NCBI RefSeq assembly: GCF_003334855.1
Contig: NZ_QOWE01000003.1
Location: 1 to 64,000, forward strand
Reading direction: 5' to 3'
DNA: 64,000 nucleotides
Source of the DNA: Larkinella punicea
GTDB lineage: Bacteria; Bacteroidota; Bacteroidia; Cytophagales; Spirosomataceae
Part shown: positions 9,100 through 17,685 of the stretch, piece by piece
How positions within the stretch are numbered: the stretch's first letter is position 1
Layout: every line of letters begins with the position of its first letter
The notes under the pieces: generated by a model
Database searches by the model: none
The model's input: the letters and a program-made list of their open reading frames with translations, nothing else
What the model was told of the DNA's origin: nothing
Made by a program: the position numbers and the translations under genes

Positions 9100-10308
9100 T
9101 CAGACGTTTACTTTTCGTGAAATAAAGGCAGAAAGCAGCAGCACGACCACGACCAGGCCCAAACCGTAGGTCAGTCCGTAGGCTTCGGCTACAAAACCGA
9201 TGATGGGTGGTCCGGCCAGAAAACCGATGAAACTGAAGGTCGCAAAAGTGGCCAAACCGGTGGCTGCCGGAATGCCCGGAACGCGCATCGAAGCCGTATA
9301 CAATATGGGCGCAATCAGCGAACAACCCGCGCCCAGCAGGGCAAATCCCGCCAGCACCACCAGCGGAACCGGAACCAGAATGGCCAGCAAGAGTCCCGAA
9401 GCCGCCACCAGGCTACCCACGCTCAGGATGCGTTTGGCTCCAAAACGCGGAATGATGGCGTCACCCATAAACCGGCCAATCGTCATCGCCAGCGAAAAAC
9501 AGCCGAAACCCAGCGCGGCAATCTGGCTGGAGGCTCCCGTGGATTCGTGGAGGTAAACGGCACTCCAGTCGAGGGCGGCCCCTTCGCCCATGGCAACGGC
9601 CAGACCAATGAAAATCATGAGCAACAGCAGCATGTTCGGTTTCACGAAAGCCGCCGACGATTCGGTGGGTGGTTGCGCCGGGATTGTCGCCAGAATGGGA
9701 CGCAGCGCAACCGTCAGCAGGAGCAGCGCGATGGTGACGGCAAGCATGTGAATGGATGGCGAAACGTGAACGGCAATCAGAATGCCGGCCAGCAGCGAAC
9801 CGACCATGCCGCCCAGACTCCACATGCCGTGGCAGGAGGACATAATCAGAATCTTATGCTCCCGTTCGACATCGGCTGCGCTGGTGTTCATCGCCACATT
9901 CAGTAAGGCCGCGCTCAGCCCCACCACGAATAGCCCCATAACCATGATGGCAACGTTAGGGGCGTTGATGGGGAGTAAGGTGCTGAAACACAGCACCAGC
10001 GCACTCAGGAAACAGGTTCTGGCTGCCCCCAGCCGGGCAATGATCCAGCCCGTTAAAGGGTTCATGAGCAACAGGCCGACCGGCATGGCAAACAGAACCA
10101 TGCCCAAACCGGCGTCGGTCAGGTGCAATTTTTCTTTGACGTGCGGGATATGCGCCACCCAGCCGCCCAGCGACAGACTTTCGGTGGTGAAAACGAGTCC
10201 GACGGCCCGCGCCTGCGGATTTGTAAAAAACGTTTGAAGACTGCGAAAGAGGGTTGGTGTGGTTGACGGTTTTTCGTCGAGTGTTACGTTCATTATATCC
10301 TGATTCAT
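9100..10308 (-). CDS. MFS transporter
   Basis: A 402-residue inner-membrane transporter of the major facilitator superfamily with about 12 hydrophobic helices split into two halves by the segment around ATIPAQPPTESS (near 215). Glycine-rich helices and the sequence ESLSLGGWVAHIPHVKEKL after the first helix resemble YbjJ-like and fucose-permease-like members, but the substrate is not predictable. The start is ATG at 10308; an internal ATG at 10293 is an alternative. The gene is divergent from an AraC regulator, and the shared 132-bp promoter region contains an inverted repeat, so that regulator probably controls it. Confidence 0.87.
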   Translation of the reverse strand: MNQDIMNVTLDEKPSTTPTLFRSLQTFFTNPQARAVGLVFTTESLSLGGWVAHIPHVKEKLHLTDAGLGMVLFAMPVGLLLMNPLTGWIIARLGAARTCFLSALVLCFSTLLPINAPNVAIMVMGLFVVGLSAALLNVAMNTSAADVEREHKILIMSSCHGMWSLGGMVGSLLAGILIAVHVSPSIHMLAVTIALLLLTVALRPILATIPAQPPTESSAAFVKPNMLLLLMIFIGLAVAMGEGAALDWSAVYLHESTGASSQIAALGFGCFSLAMTIGRFMGDAIIPRFGAKRILSVGSLVAASGLLLAILVPVPLVVLAGFALLGAGCSLIAPILYTASMRVPGIPAATGLATFATFSFIGFLAGPPIIGFVAEAYGLTYGLGLVVVVLLLSAFISRKVNV

Positions 10309-10316
10309 TCTGGTTA

Positions 10317-10369
10317 CAAAAATAAGGCGGTTTTTCCACTTCTATTTTCGTTTAATTACCTTATTTTGG
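10317..10369. promoter_or_regulatory. Divergent promoter region with inverted repeat
   Basis: CAAAAATAAGG (10317-10327) and CCTTATTTTGG (10359-10369) are inverted copies with one mismatch, spaced by 31 bp, in the only region separating the MFS gene from the AraC gene. This arrangement suits binding by a dimeric AraC protein, but no binding data can be inferred beyond the symmetry. Confidence 0.4.
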
Positions 10370-10440
10370 TGCTGCATTGATTTATTTAATGAGAATCATG
10401 TTTCCAAAATGTTAACAGTGCATCTATTCGGTCCCAAACA

Positions 10441-11289
10441 ATGAAACCGCAGTTTGAAAAAATAGAACCGGAATTCGGGAGTTCGTTCCGGTTGATGCAC
10501 CACACCCAGCCGGACAGTTGCTGGGTCTACTGGCATTACCACCCCGAATATGAGATCGTCTACATTCCGCGCGGCAGCGGCAAGCGCCACATCGGTCACC
10601 ACGTTTCTACCTATGCGGACGGTGAGCTGGTGTTTCTGGGACCGAACCTGCCGCACCTGAATTTCAGCCACGGAATCGTCGGGGAGTTTGAGGAAATTGT
10701 GGTGCAGATGCGCGAAGATTTTCTGGGGAAGGATTTTCTGCAAAAACCGGAAATGGAGGCCATTCGGCGCTTGTTCGAACGGGCGCACCAGGGCATGTCA
10801 TTTTACGGGGAAACCAAACGCCAGGTGGGGCAGCAGGTCGCGTCGCTGGTGACGCTGCCGCCCTTTGAACGGATGCTGGCGCTACTGACCATTTTTCAGC
10901 AACTGGCGGTTTCGACCGATTACCAGATTCTGAACGCCGAAAGCATCAGCCTCGATCTGAACGGCCGGGAGCAGGAGCGGATCAACCGCATTTATGGATT
11001 TGTGGAAACCAACTATGTTCAACCGATTGACATTCAGGACGTCGCGTCGTTGTCAAACATGACGGTGCCTGCTTTTTGCCGGTATTTCAGGAAAATGACC
11101 CAGATGACGTTCACGGATTTCGTCAACGAGTTCCGCATCACCCAGGCCCGCAAGCTCCTGACCGGCGACCGCAGCATTGGCGATGTCTGTTACGAAAGTG
11201 GTTTTAACAACCTCTCGCACTTCAACAAGGTGTTCAAACAACGAACGGGGCAGACGCCGGGGCTGTATCGCAAGAGCCTGGCATTGTGA
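10441..11289 (+). CDS. AraC family transcriptional regulator with cupin sensor
   Basis: A 282-residue regulator. The N-terminal half has the histidine-rich cupin pattern WHYHPEYEIVYI (about 31-42) and GPNLPH near 70, typical of a sugar-sensing beta barrel. The C-terminal 100 residues hold two helix-turn-helix motifs (IQDVASLSNMTVPAFCRYFRK and IGDVCYESGFNNLSHFNKVFK regions). It is closely similar in layout to the AraC regulator at 45200-46069. Being divergent from the MFS transporter gene it probably regulates that gene and itself. Inducer unknown. Confidence 0.9.
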   Translation: MKPQFEKIEPEFGSSFRLMHHTQPDSCWVYWHYHPEYEIVYIPRGSGKRHIGHHVSTYADGELVFLGPNLPHLNFSHGIVGEFEEIVVQMREDFLGKDFLQKPEMEAIRRLFERAHQGMSFYGETKRQVGQQVASLVTLPPFERMLALLTIFQQLAVSTDYQILNAESISLDLNGREQERINRIYGFVETNYVQPIDIQDVASLSNMTVPAFCRYFRKMTQMTFTDFVNEFRITQARKLLTGDRSIGDVCYESGFNNLSHFNKVFKQRTGQTPGLYRKSLAL

Positions 11290-11368
11290 GTCGAACGAGC
11301 CTTTCCGGATGACCACTCGCTAAGACGCCGGGCCGGATGCGTGATTTTTGTCGTATACTTGCCCTGGT

Positions 11369-12049
11369 ATGACCATTCACCAAACGATAAAAGTAGCCGT
11401 CGATGCCGTGGTTTTCGGGTATCGAAATCAGGCCTTACACCTCCTGTTGATCCAGCGAAAGCTGGAACCGTATCAGGGGGGCTGGGCTTTGCCGGGCGGT
11501 TTTGTGTTGGATAACGAGAGCCTGGAAGCCGCCGTTCACCGCGAGTTGAGCGAAGAAACCAATGTGACCATTAATTACTTAGAACAACTATATACTTTCG
11601 GCCAGCCCAATCGCGATCCCCGTTTTCGGACGGTTGCCGTTGCCTATTATGCCCTCGTGAAACCGGAAGCATTTGCCATTGCCGCTTCGACGGATGCCGA
11701 TGATGTCCGCTGGTTCGACGTTCGGGACTTGCCCGATCTGGCGTTCGACCACGCCGAAATCATTCAACACGCGTTGCAGCGTCTGCGCGGTAAATTGAGG
11801 TATGAACCCGTAGGATTTGGGTTGCTCAGCGAGAAATTTTTGTTCTCAGACTTCGAAAAACTCTACGCAACGATTCTCGACAAACCCATCGACCGGCGCA
11901 ATTTCCGGAAAAAGGTGTTGAGCTTCGGGCTGTTGACTGAACTGAATGAAAAACGATCCGACGGAAAAGGTCGTCCGGCAAATCTCTTTCAATTCAATGA
12001 AGATCAGTACTTTAAGATGAAGGAGCGCGGTTTTTACTTCGAGCTTTGA
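11369..12049 (+). CDS. NrtR-like Nudix/winged-helix transcriptional regulator
   Basis: Regulator made of a Nudix domain (about 1-145) fused to a C-terminal winged helix (about 150-225, ending GKGRPANLFQFN), the architecture of NrtR and of the related Bacteroides AraR. The Nudix box GFVLDNESLEAAVHRELSEE is complete except that the last glycine is asparagine, so hydrolase activity may remain. NrtR proteins sense ADP-ribose or NAD and repress NAD synthesis genes. Here the next two genes are Prs-like and NAMPT-like, which fits. I take ATG 11369 as start; an upstream TTG at 11348 in frame adds seven residues and is less likely. Confidence 0.87.
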   Translation: MTIHQTIKVAVDAVVFGYRNQALHLLLIQRKLEPYQGGWALPGGFVLDNESLEAAVHRELSEETNVTINYLEQLYTFGQPNRDPRFRTVAVAYYALVKPEAFAIAASTDADDVRWFDVRDLPDLAFDHAEIIQHALQRLRGKLRYEPVGFGLLSEKFLFSDFEKLYATILDKPIDRRNFRKKVLSFGLLTELNEKRSDGKGRPANLFQFNEDQYFKMKERGFYFEL

Positions 12050-12127
12050 ACGAACGGTTTACCGTTTGCTCAACAGTTGGCAAATAAAAAGCGCAAAATG
12101 TAGTTACTATGTAGTTTGTTTTGTTGA

Positions 12128-12148
12128 TTTGCGTAAAAAATACGCAAA
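12128..12148. promoter_or_regulatory. Perfect inverted repeat at the start of the Prs-like gene, candidate NrtR operator
   Basis: TTTGCGTA at 12128-12135 and TACGCAAA at 12141-12148 form a perfect 8-bp inverted repeat with a 5-nt A spacer, ending on the base before the ATG at 12149. A second feature just upstream is the direct repeat ATGTAGTT at 12098-12105 and 12109-12116, 11 bp apart (one helical turn). Either could be the site of the Nudix regulator encoded immediately upstream. Confidence 0.55.
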
Positions 12149-12994
12149 ATGATTTATCTACACCTTTCTCCCGGTTTTGAACCCTACGGTCCGTCCGTGC
12201 CGTTCAAGGCGTTCATTTTCAATGGGGGAGAACCACACCTGAAATTAACCGGGCCTTTGCCCGAAACCAGCGTACTGATCACGACCCGCCTGAACACGTT
12301 TCAGGATGTGGGCCTGCTTCTGGTGGCAACGGATGCCCTGCGCCGGGCCGGTGCCGACCGCATCAGCCTCTTCGTCCCGTATTTCCCCGGAGCCCGCCAG
12401 GACCGGGTTATGGTGCCGGGCGAACCGCTGACGGTTAAAGTTTACGCCGATCTGCTGAACGCCCAGCAATACCATCAAATTACGGTTTTCGATCCCCATT
12501 CTGACGTAACGCCCGCTTTACTTAATAAGGTTCAAGTGGTTGATAACCATCGGTTTGTCGAGCAATGTCTCGCGCAGGTTGGGGATTGTAAACTGATTGC
12601 GCCGGATGGGGGGGCGTTAAAAAAAATCTATAAACTGTCCGAAGCCCTGGGTGGTATCGAGGTGGTGGAATGCAGCAAACGGCGGGATGTCAAAACCGGC
12701 GATTTGTCGGGCTTTTTCGTGTCGGGGCCGGATTTGCAAGGCGCGTCCTGCGTCATCGTGGACGACATCTGCGACGGCGGGGGCACGTTTGTTGGCCTGG
12801 CCGATGAACTGAAAAAACACGGGGCCGGTGACCTGTATCTGATTGTCAGCCACGGGATTTTCAGCCGGGGCCTTGAGCCGCTGGCGACCTCGTTCAAACG
12901 GGTTTTTACGACGGATTCCATTCGCGAAATCACCCACCCTCTTCTGAATCAACTCTCATTTTCCAGCTTTTTACCACACCTTTTAAACCAATGA
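12149..12994 (+). CDS. Short Prs-like enzyme (ribose-phosphate pyrophosphokinase family)
   Basis: A phosphoribosyltransferase-fold kinase related to PRPP synthetase but only 281 residues long, shorter than the usual 310-320. Recognisable parts are PYFPGARQDR at 77-86, VFDPHSD at 113-119 and the PRPP loop VIVDDICDGGGT at 202-213. The N-terminal FNGGEPHLKL replaces the usual FSGN..LA of housekeeping Prs, and APDGGALKK replaces the SPDVGG motif. The stop overlaps the start of the NAMPT-like gene by ATGA. It would supply PRPP for nicotinamide salvage. An alternative is an Adps-type enzyme that pyrophosphorylates ADP-ribose, as in phage NARP1; sequence alone does not decide. Confidence 0.85.
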   Translation: MIYLHLSPGFEPYGPSVPFKAFIFNGGEPHLKLTGPLPETSVLITTRLNTFQDVGLLLVATDALRRAGADRISLFVPYFPGARQDRVMVPGEPLTVKVYADLLNAQQYHQITVFDPHSDVTPALLNKVQVVDNHRFVEQCLAQVGDCKLIAPDGGALKKIYKLSEALGGIEVVECSKRRDVKTGDLSGFFVSGPDLQGASCVIVDDICDGGGTFVGLADELKKHGAGDLYLIVSHGIFSRGLEPLATSFKRVFTTDSIREITHPLLNQLSFSSFLPHLLNQ

Positions 12995-14451
12995 CGACCC
13001 TCAATCTTTCCGACGGTTACAAAGTAGACCACCGTCGTCAATATCCCACCGGAACTGAACTGGTCTATTCGAACTGGACCCCCCGCAAAAGCCGCCTTGA
13101 GCAGGTCGATAGCGTGGTTTTCTTTGGCTTACAGTACTTTATCAAAAAATACCTGATCGAGGATTACAATCGGAATTTCTTCGCCCGCCCGAAAGAAACC
13201 GTAATCGCCGAATACAAACGCCGGATCGAAAGCTACCTGGGGCCGGGTGCGATTACCTACGATCACATTGAAAAGTTACATGATCTGGGCTATTTGCCAC
13301 TGGAAATCAAAGCCGTTCCGGAAGGAACGCGGGTGCCGATGCGGATGCCGATGTTTACCTTCAAAAACACCCGCCCCGAAGAATTCTGGCTGACGAATTT
13401 TCTGGAAACCATCCTGTCGTGCATCTTGTGGTTGCCCTGTACCAGCGCGACAACGGCCTTCGAATACCGGAAAATCCTGAACAGCTATGCCGAAAAAACC
13501 GGTGGTGATCCGGCGTTTGTCCCCTGGCAGGGTCACGACTTCAGTTTTCGCGGTATGGGCGGTCTCGAAGCGGCTTTGTTGAGTGGAGCGGCTCATTTAC
13601 TGAGCTTTACGGGAACGGACACCATTCCCGCCCTTGATTTTCTGGAACAGTATTACGGTGCCAACTCCGATACCGAACTGATCGGTGGCAGCGTTCCAGC
13701 GACGGAACATTCGGTGATGTGTATGGGGATGCAGGATGGTGAAATTGAAACTTTCCGGCGGCTCATTCAGGATGTGTATCCGAAAGGCGTGGTCAGCATC
13801 GTGTCCGATACCTGGGATTTCTGGCAGGTCATTACCGGGTATTTGCCCCAGCTAAAACCGCTCATTCTGGCCCGCGACGGCAAGGTGGTGATTCGCCCCG
13901 ACAGTGGCGACCCGATCAAAATCATCTGCGGTGATCCGGATGCCCGCGAAGGAACCCCGGAACACAAAGGGGCCATCGAGTGCCTGTGGGAGGTTTTTGG
14001 CGGAACCGTTACGGCCAAAGGCTTCAAGGTACTGGACTCCCACATCGGGTTGATTTACGGCGACAGCATCAACCTCGAACGCTGCCAGGCCATTTGTGAA
14101 GGCTTGTACCAGAAAGGGTTTGCCTCCACGAACGTGGTGCTGGGTATTGGAAGTTACACCTATCAGTATGTGACGCGCGACACCTTCGGGTTTGCCGTGA
14201 AAGCCACGTATGGTGAAGTGAACGGCGAAGGACGCGCGATTTTTAAAGACCCCAAAACCGATGACGGAACGAAGAAAAGCGCGAAAGGGCTGATTCGTTT
14301 GGTGAGCGACGAAAACGGAACGACGGTGATGGAAGACCAGGTGAGTTGGGAAAAAGAAGGAACGGGGTTGCTGGAAACCGTCTTCAAAGACGGCCAGTTG
14401 CTGAAAGAACAGACCTTGCGCGAAATCCGGGCCAGGCTGGTAGCCAAATAA
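12991..14451 (+). CDS. Nicotinamide phosphoribosyltransferase-like protein (NadV/NAMPT family)
   Basis: A 486-residue enzyme of the NAMPT/NadV family, joining nicotinamide to a pyrophosphorylated ribose donor to make NMN (or NAD directly if the donor is ADPR-PP). Typical segments are the early SDGYKVDHRRQYP, the substrate region FSFRGMGGLEAALLSGAAHL near 186-205, and GVVSIVSDTWDFWQV and VIRPDSGDP near 265-310, all conserved in NAMPT. Start overlaps the Prs-like stop by 4 bp, giving translational coupling. With the Nudix regulator it forms a self-contained NAD salvage operon that ends at a strong terminator 12 bp downstream. Confidence 0.9.
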   Translation: MTTLNLSDGYKVDHRRQYPTGTELVYSNWTPRKSRLEQVDSVVFFGLQYFIKKYLIEDYNRNFFARPKETVIAEYKRRIESYLGPGAITYDHIEKLHDLGYLPLEIKAVPEGTRVPMRMPMFTFKNTRPEEFWLTNFLETILSCILWLPCTSATTAFEYRKILNSYAEKTGGDPAFVPWQGHDFSFRGMGGLEAALLSGAAHLLSFTGTDTIPALDFLEQYYGANSDTELIGGSVPATEHSVMCMGMQDGEIETFRRLIQDVYPKGVVSIVSDTWDFWQVITGYLPQLKPLILARDGKVVIRPDSGDPIKIICGDPDAREGTPEHKGAIECLWEVFGGTVTAKGFKVLDSHIGLIYGDSINLERCQAICEGLYQKGFASTNVVLGIGSYTYQYVTRDTFGFAVKATYGEVNGEGRAIFKDPKTDDGTKKSAKGLIRLVSDENGTTVMEDQVSWEKEGTGLLETVFKDGQLLKEQTLREIRARLVAK

Positions 14452-14463
14452 GAACCGTATTAA

Positions 14464-14510
14464 AAAGAGCGGGTATTCGTCCGGGTGACGGATGCCCGCT
14501 CTTTCGTTTT
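14464..14510 (+). terminator. Rho-independent terminator of the NAD salvage operon
   Basis: AAAGAGCGGG (14464-14473) pairs with CCCGCTCTTT (14495-14504), extended by TATTCGTC/GACGGATG with wobbles, and is followed by a T-rich tail. It starts 12 bp after the NAMPT-like stop codon. Confidence 0.9.
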
Positions 14511-14518
14511 CTTACAAT

Positions 14519-14546
14519 TTTGGGCGGGGAAGAAGGTTGAAATTTG
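14519..14546 (+). promoter_or_regulatory. Candidate Bacteroidota promoter of the SDR gene
   Basis: TTTG at 14519-14522 and GAAATTTG at 14539-14546 match the -33 TTTG and -7 TAnnTTTG elements with a 16-bp spacer and one mismatch in the -7 box. The ATG lies 21 bp downstream. Confidence 0.4.
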
Positions 14547-14567
14547 TCCTATCAAACCAACACAACC

Positions 14568-15446
14568 ATGACACAGTCAATCTCCCCTTCGATTCTTATT
14601 ACGGGTGCCACCGGCACGATTGGTTCCGAACTCGCCACCCAACTTTCCGCCAAAGGCATTCCGTTCCGCGCACTGGTGCGGTCCCTGGAAAATGCCGAAA
14701 AGCTGGCGCAACTCGACGGTGCCGAACTGGTGGTCGGCGACTTGAACGATCCCGAAAGCCTGGTTCGCGCATTGGACGGTATCGAACGGGCCTTTCTGCT
14801 CACCAACTCGTCGGAACAGGCGGAAACGCTGCAAATGAACTTCGTTGCAGTGGCGCAACAAGCTGGGGTTAAGCATATTGTAAAACTTTCCCAGTTTGCC
14901 GCCGACCTTCATTCGCCCGTCCGGTTTTTGCGGTATCATGCCGCCGTCGAGCAAAAAATCCGTGAATCCGGACTGTCGTTTACCTTTCTTCGCCCGAATC
15001 TGTTCATGCAGGCCCTGCTGGGTTTCCGCGACCCCATCGTGAACCAGGGAAAATTCTTCGCCACGGCGGGGGATGCCCGAATTAGTGCCGTTGACATCCG
15101 GGACATTGCCGCCGTGGCCGTCGAAGCCTTAACCATGCCGGGCCACGTAGGCAAAACGTACGATCTGACCGGCCCCGAAGCGTTGACGCATCAGCAGATG
15201 GCGGCTCACTTTTCCGACATCCTCGGCCGACCGGTTCTTTACATCGATGTGCCGCCCGCCCACCTGCGGCAGGCACTGCTGTCCGTGGGTTTCCCCGAAT
15301 GGCAGGCCGATGGGTTGATTGAAGACTACGCCCATTATGCCCGCGGGGAAGCCTCGGCGGTTTCTTCGGCCATTCAGGAGGTGACGGGTAAACCGGCCCG
15401 TGATTTCAAAAGTTTTGTGCGTGATTACGCTTTGGTTTTTTCCTGA
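14568..15446 (+). CDS. NmrA-like NAD(P)-binding protein (atypical SDR)
   Basis: A 292-residue Rossmann-fold protein of the NmrA/QOR2 group. The nucleotide-binding GATGTIGSELA lies at about 11-21, and the later segments (GDLNDPESL, HIVKLSQFAA, LRPNLFMQ) follow the NmrA/QOR2 pattern in which the classical SDR catalytic tyrosine is altered. Members act as NADPH-dependent quinone reductases or redox sensors; which applies is unknown. The ATG at 14568 is preferred over an in-frame TTG at 14544, since the candidate promoter overlaps the latter. The gene ends 6 bp from the convergent PQQ dehydrogenase gene. Confidence 0.85.
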   Translation: MTQSISPSILITGATGTIGSELATQLSAKGIPFRALVRSLENAEKLAQLDGAELVVGDLNDPESLVRALDGIERAFLLTNSSEQAETLQMNFVAVAQQAGVKHIVKLSQFAADLHSPVRFLRYHAAVEQKIRESGLSFTFLRPNLFMQALLGFRDPIVNQGKFFATAGDARISAVDIRDIAAVAVEALTMPGHVGKTYDLTGPEALTHQQMAAHFSDILGRPVLYIDVPPAHLRQALLSVGFPEWQADGLIEDYAHYARGEASAVSSAIQEVTGKPARDFKSFVRDYALVFS

Positions 15447-15452
15447 TCGAGC

Positions 15453-17567
15453 TTAAGGCAACGCAAAGGCGACGTAACTATCGCCTTTCTTCGTCCCCAA
15501 CTTGGTGCCGCCACAGGCGATGACGATGTATTGTTTGCCGTTTACTTCGTACGTACTGGGCGTCGCGTACCCAGCCGCCGGGAGTTCGGTTTGCCACAAA
15601 ACCGCCCCGGTTTTTTTGTCGATGACCCGGAACATGCCGTCTTTGCTGGCGGCAATGAACAGCAAACCGCTGGCCGTGACGACGGGACCACCGTAGCTCT
15701 CGGCCCCGGTTTGCGGAATGCCTTTGGCAGTCAGTTCTTTCAGCTCGCCGAACGGTTTTTGCCAGAGGTGTTCACCGGTGTTGAGGTCGATGGCCGTCAG
15801 CGTTCCCCAGGGCGGGCGGATGGCAGGGTAGCCTTTGCTGTCCAGGAATTTGGTGTAGCCATTGAATTTATAGGGGACATACGGTTCCTTTTTGCCCGGT
15901 TTGGCGGAGGTTGCTTCTACCTTTTCATCACCGAACAGGAAGGAGGTCAGTGCCTGTTTTTCGGATTCGGAAAACCGCGTAAAACCGGGCATCATGCCTT
16001 TACCGGAGGTGATGAGTTTACTGACAAACTCCCGGTCCCGGCGTTGCCCGATGTTGACCAGCGACGGATAACCACTGGTCGGATTGCCTTTGCGATCCGG
16101 CCGGTGGCAAACCGCACAGTTGAGCGTATACAGCTTCTCGCCCGGACTCAGGTGGGCCAGTTCTTCGTCTTTCGGCGTATCGCGCAGGCTTAGCACCCAC
16201 GCCATCTCATTGGCATTCACGTACATAATGCCATCAGGATCAACGGCGGCACCGCCCCATTCGCCCCCGCCATCCAGACCGGGATAAACGAGCGTCGGGG
16301 TTTTGCCAAGCGGTTGGTACGGGCCGACTTTAGAACGTCGGTAGGTTGCCAGCAACGAATCCCGGTTTTCGGCCAGCGGACTTAAATCCGCTTCGGAGAT
16401 GGTTTGGCGGGAAAAAGGTGCCGGTTTGGTCGGAACGGGCTGCGTCGGCCAGGTGTACTCATCGGGCAAGGATGATTTCGGATAGGGCGTTTCCTTGATT
16501 GGGAAAAGCGGTTTTCCAGTTACGCGGTCAAAGACAAAAACGTGTCCGGTTTTGGTGATCTGCGCGACGGCATCGACGGTTTTGCCCTGACTTTTGATGG
16601 TGATCAGATTGGGGGGAGCAGGCAGGTCGCGGTCCCAGATGTCGTGGTGAACAAACTGGTAATGCCAGATGCGTTTCCCGGTTTTGGCGTCCAGGGCCAG
16701 CAGGCAATTGGCGAACAGATTCTGGCCTTTGCGGTTTCCGCCGTAAAAGTCAAAAGCCGCCGAGCCAGTCGGAACGTACACGATGCCGCGCTGGCGGTCG
16801 ATGGACATGCCCGACCAGTTGTTGGCTCCGCCGATGTTGGTATTTTTATAGGCGTCCTTCGGCCAGGTTTCATAACCGAATTCGCCGGGGTTCGGAATCG
16901 TCCGGAAAACCCAGGCGATTTTTCCGGTTTTGACATTAAAAGCCTGAATGTAGCCCAGGGCCGCATCCGAGCCTTCGGAGAGCCGCAACGGCATGATGAT
17001 GACGTCGCCAAAGATCGTTCCGGGCGTATTGGAGATGACAAACTTATCGGCAGCGGTAAGACCCAAACCGGCTTTCAAGCTGGCTTTCCCATCCGTACCA
17101 AAGCTGGGAATCAGAACGCCCGTTCGGGCATCGACGGCGCAGAGGTTGGAGCCGGAAGCGAAGAGAATGCGCTTGTCGTCGTTGTTACTCCAGTAGGTAA
17201 CACCCCGGGTGGTGTTGACTCCGCCCCGGTTGGCTTCTTTGTAGCGCCACTTTTCCTGCCCCGTTGCCGCATCGAGCGCAAACACCTGACAGGAAGCCGT
17301 TATGCCGTATAACGTTCCGTCGACAATGATGGCGTTACACTGCACCTGCCCGGAATCTTTGGAGTGAAATTCCCACGCAATTTGTAACTTACCGACGTTG
17401 GAGGCATTGATCTGGTCGAGTGGCGAGTAATGGTTCCGGTCGGGACCGCCGAGGTATTCGGGCCATTCGCGGGAGGAAGCGGGTGGTTGGGGGGCGTCGG
17501 AGAAGAACCGGGCCGCGGTCAACGAAGCCGCCAGCACCACTGCCGCAGGGAATAGAAAACGTTTCAT
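15453..17567 (-). CDS. PQQ-dependent quinoprotein dehydrogenase with internal cytochrome c domain
   Basis: A 704-residue periplasmic membrane-linked glucose-dehydrogenase-like quinoprotein. It has a signal peptide (about 1-24), then an eight-bladed propeller of PQQ repeats. Inserted near residues 470-555 is a cytochrome c domain with the haem-binding motif CAVCH at about 483-487 and an axial methionine candidate in GMMPGF. The propeller resumes with the WQKPFGELK and PQTGAESYGG segments. The enzyme oxidises a sugar or alcohol and passes electrons from PQQ to haem c. Such fused forms are common in Bacteroidota. It is a single gene; PQQ synthesis genes are not in the window. Confidence 0.9.
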   Translation of the reverse strand: MKRFLFPAAVVLAASLTAARFFSDAPQPPASSREWPEYLGGPDRNHYSPLDQINASNVGKLQIAWEFHSKDSGQVQCNAIIVDGTLYGITASCQVFALDAATGQEKWRYKEANRGGVNTTRGVTYWSNNDDKRILFASGSNLCAVDARTGVLIPSFGTDGKASLKAGLGLTAADKFVISNTPGTIFGDVIIMPLRLSEGSDAALGYIQAFNVKTGKIAWVFRTIPNPGEFGYETWPKDAYKNTNIGGANNWSGMSIDRQRGIVYVPTGSAAFDFYGGNRKGQNLFANCLLALDAKTGKRIWHYQFVHHDIWDRDLPAPPNLITIKSQGKTVDAVAQITKTGHVFVFDRVTGKPLFPIKETPYPKSSLPDEYTWPTQPVPTKPAPFSRQTISEADLSPLAENRDSLLATYRRSKVGPYQPLGKTPTLVYPGLDGGGEWGGAAVDPDGIMYVNANEMAWVLSLRDTPKDEELAHLSPGEKLYTLNCAVCHRPDRKGNPTSGYPSLVNIGQRRDREFVSKLITSGKGMMPGFTRFSESEKQALTSFLFGDEKVEATSAKPGKKEPYVPYKFNGYTKFLDSKGYPAIRPPWGTLTAIDLNTGEHLWQKPFGELKELTAKGIPQTGAESYGGPVVTASGLLFIAASKDGMFRVIDKKTGAVLWQTELPAAGYATPSTYEVNGKQYIVIACGGTKLGTKKGDSYVAFALP

Positions 17568-17685
17568 TCGGTTTAGGAAAGCACGAATCGTGCTATTGAT
17601 TTCTTAATGATGACAAAAAAGCCACCGGTTACCCGTAAAAAGGTTCGGAAATATACAACTTCATCGACATTCCTGACGCTATTTC

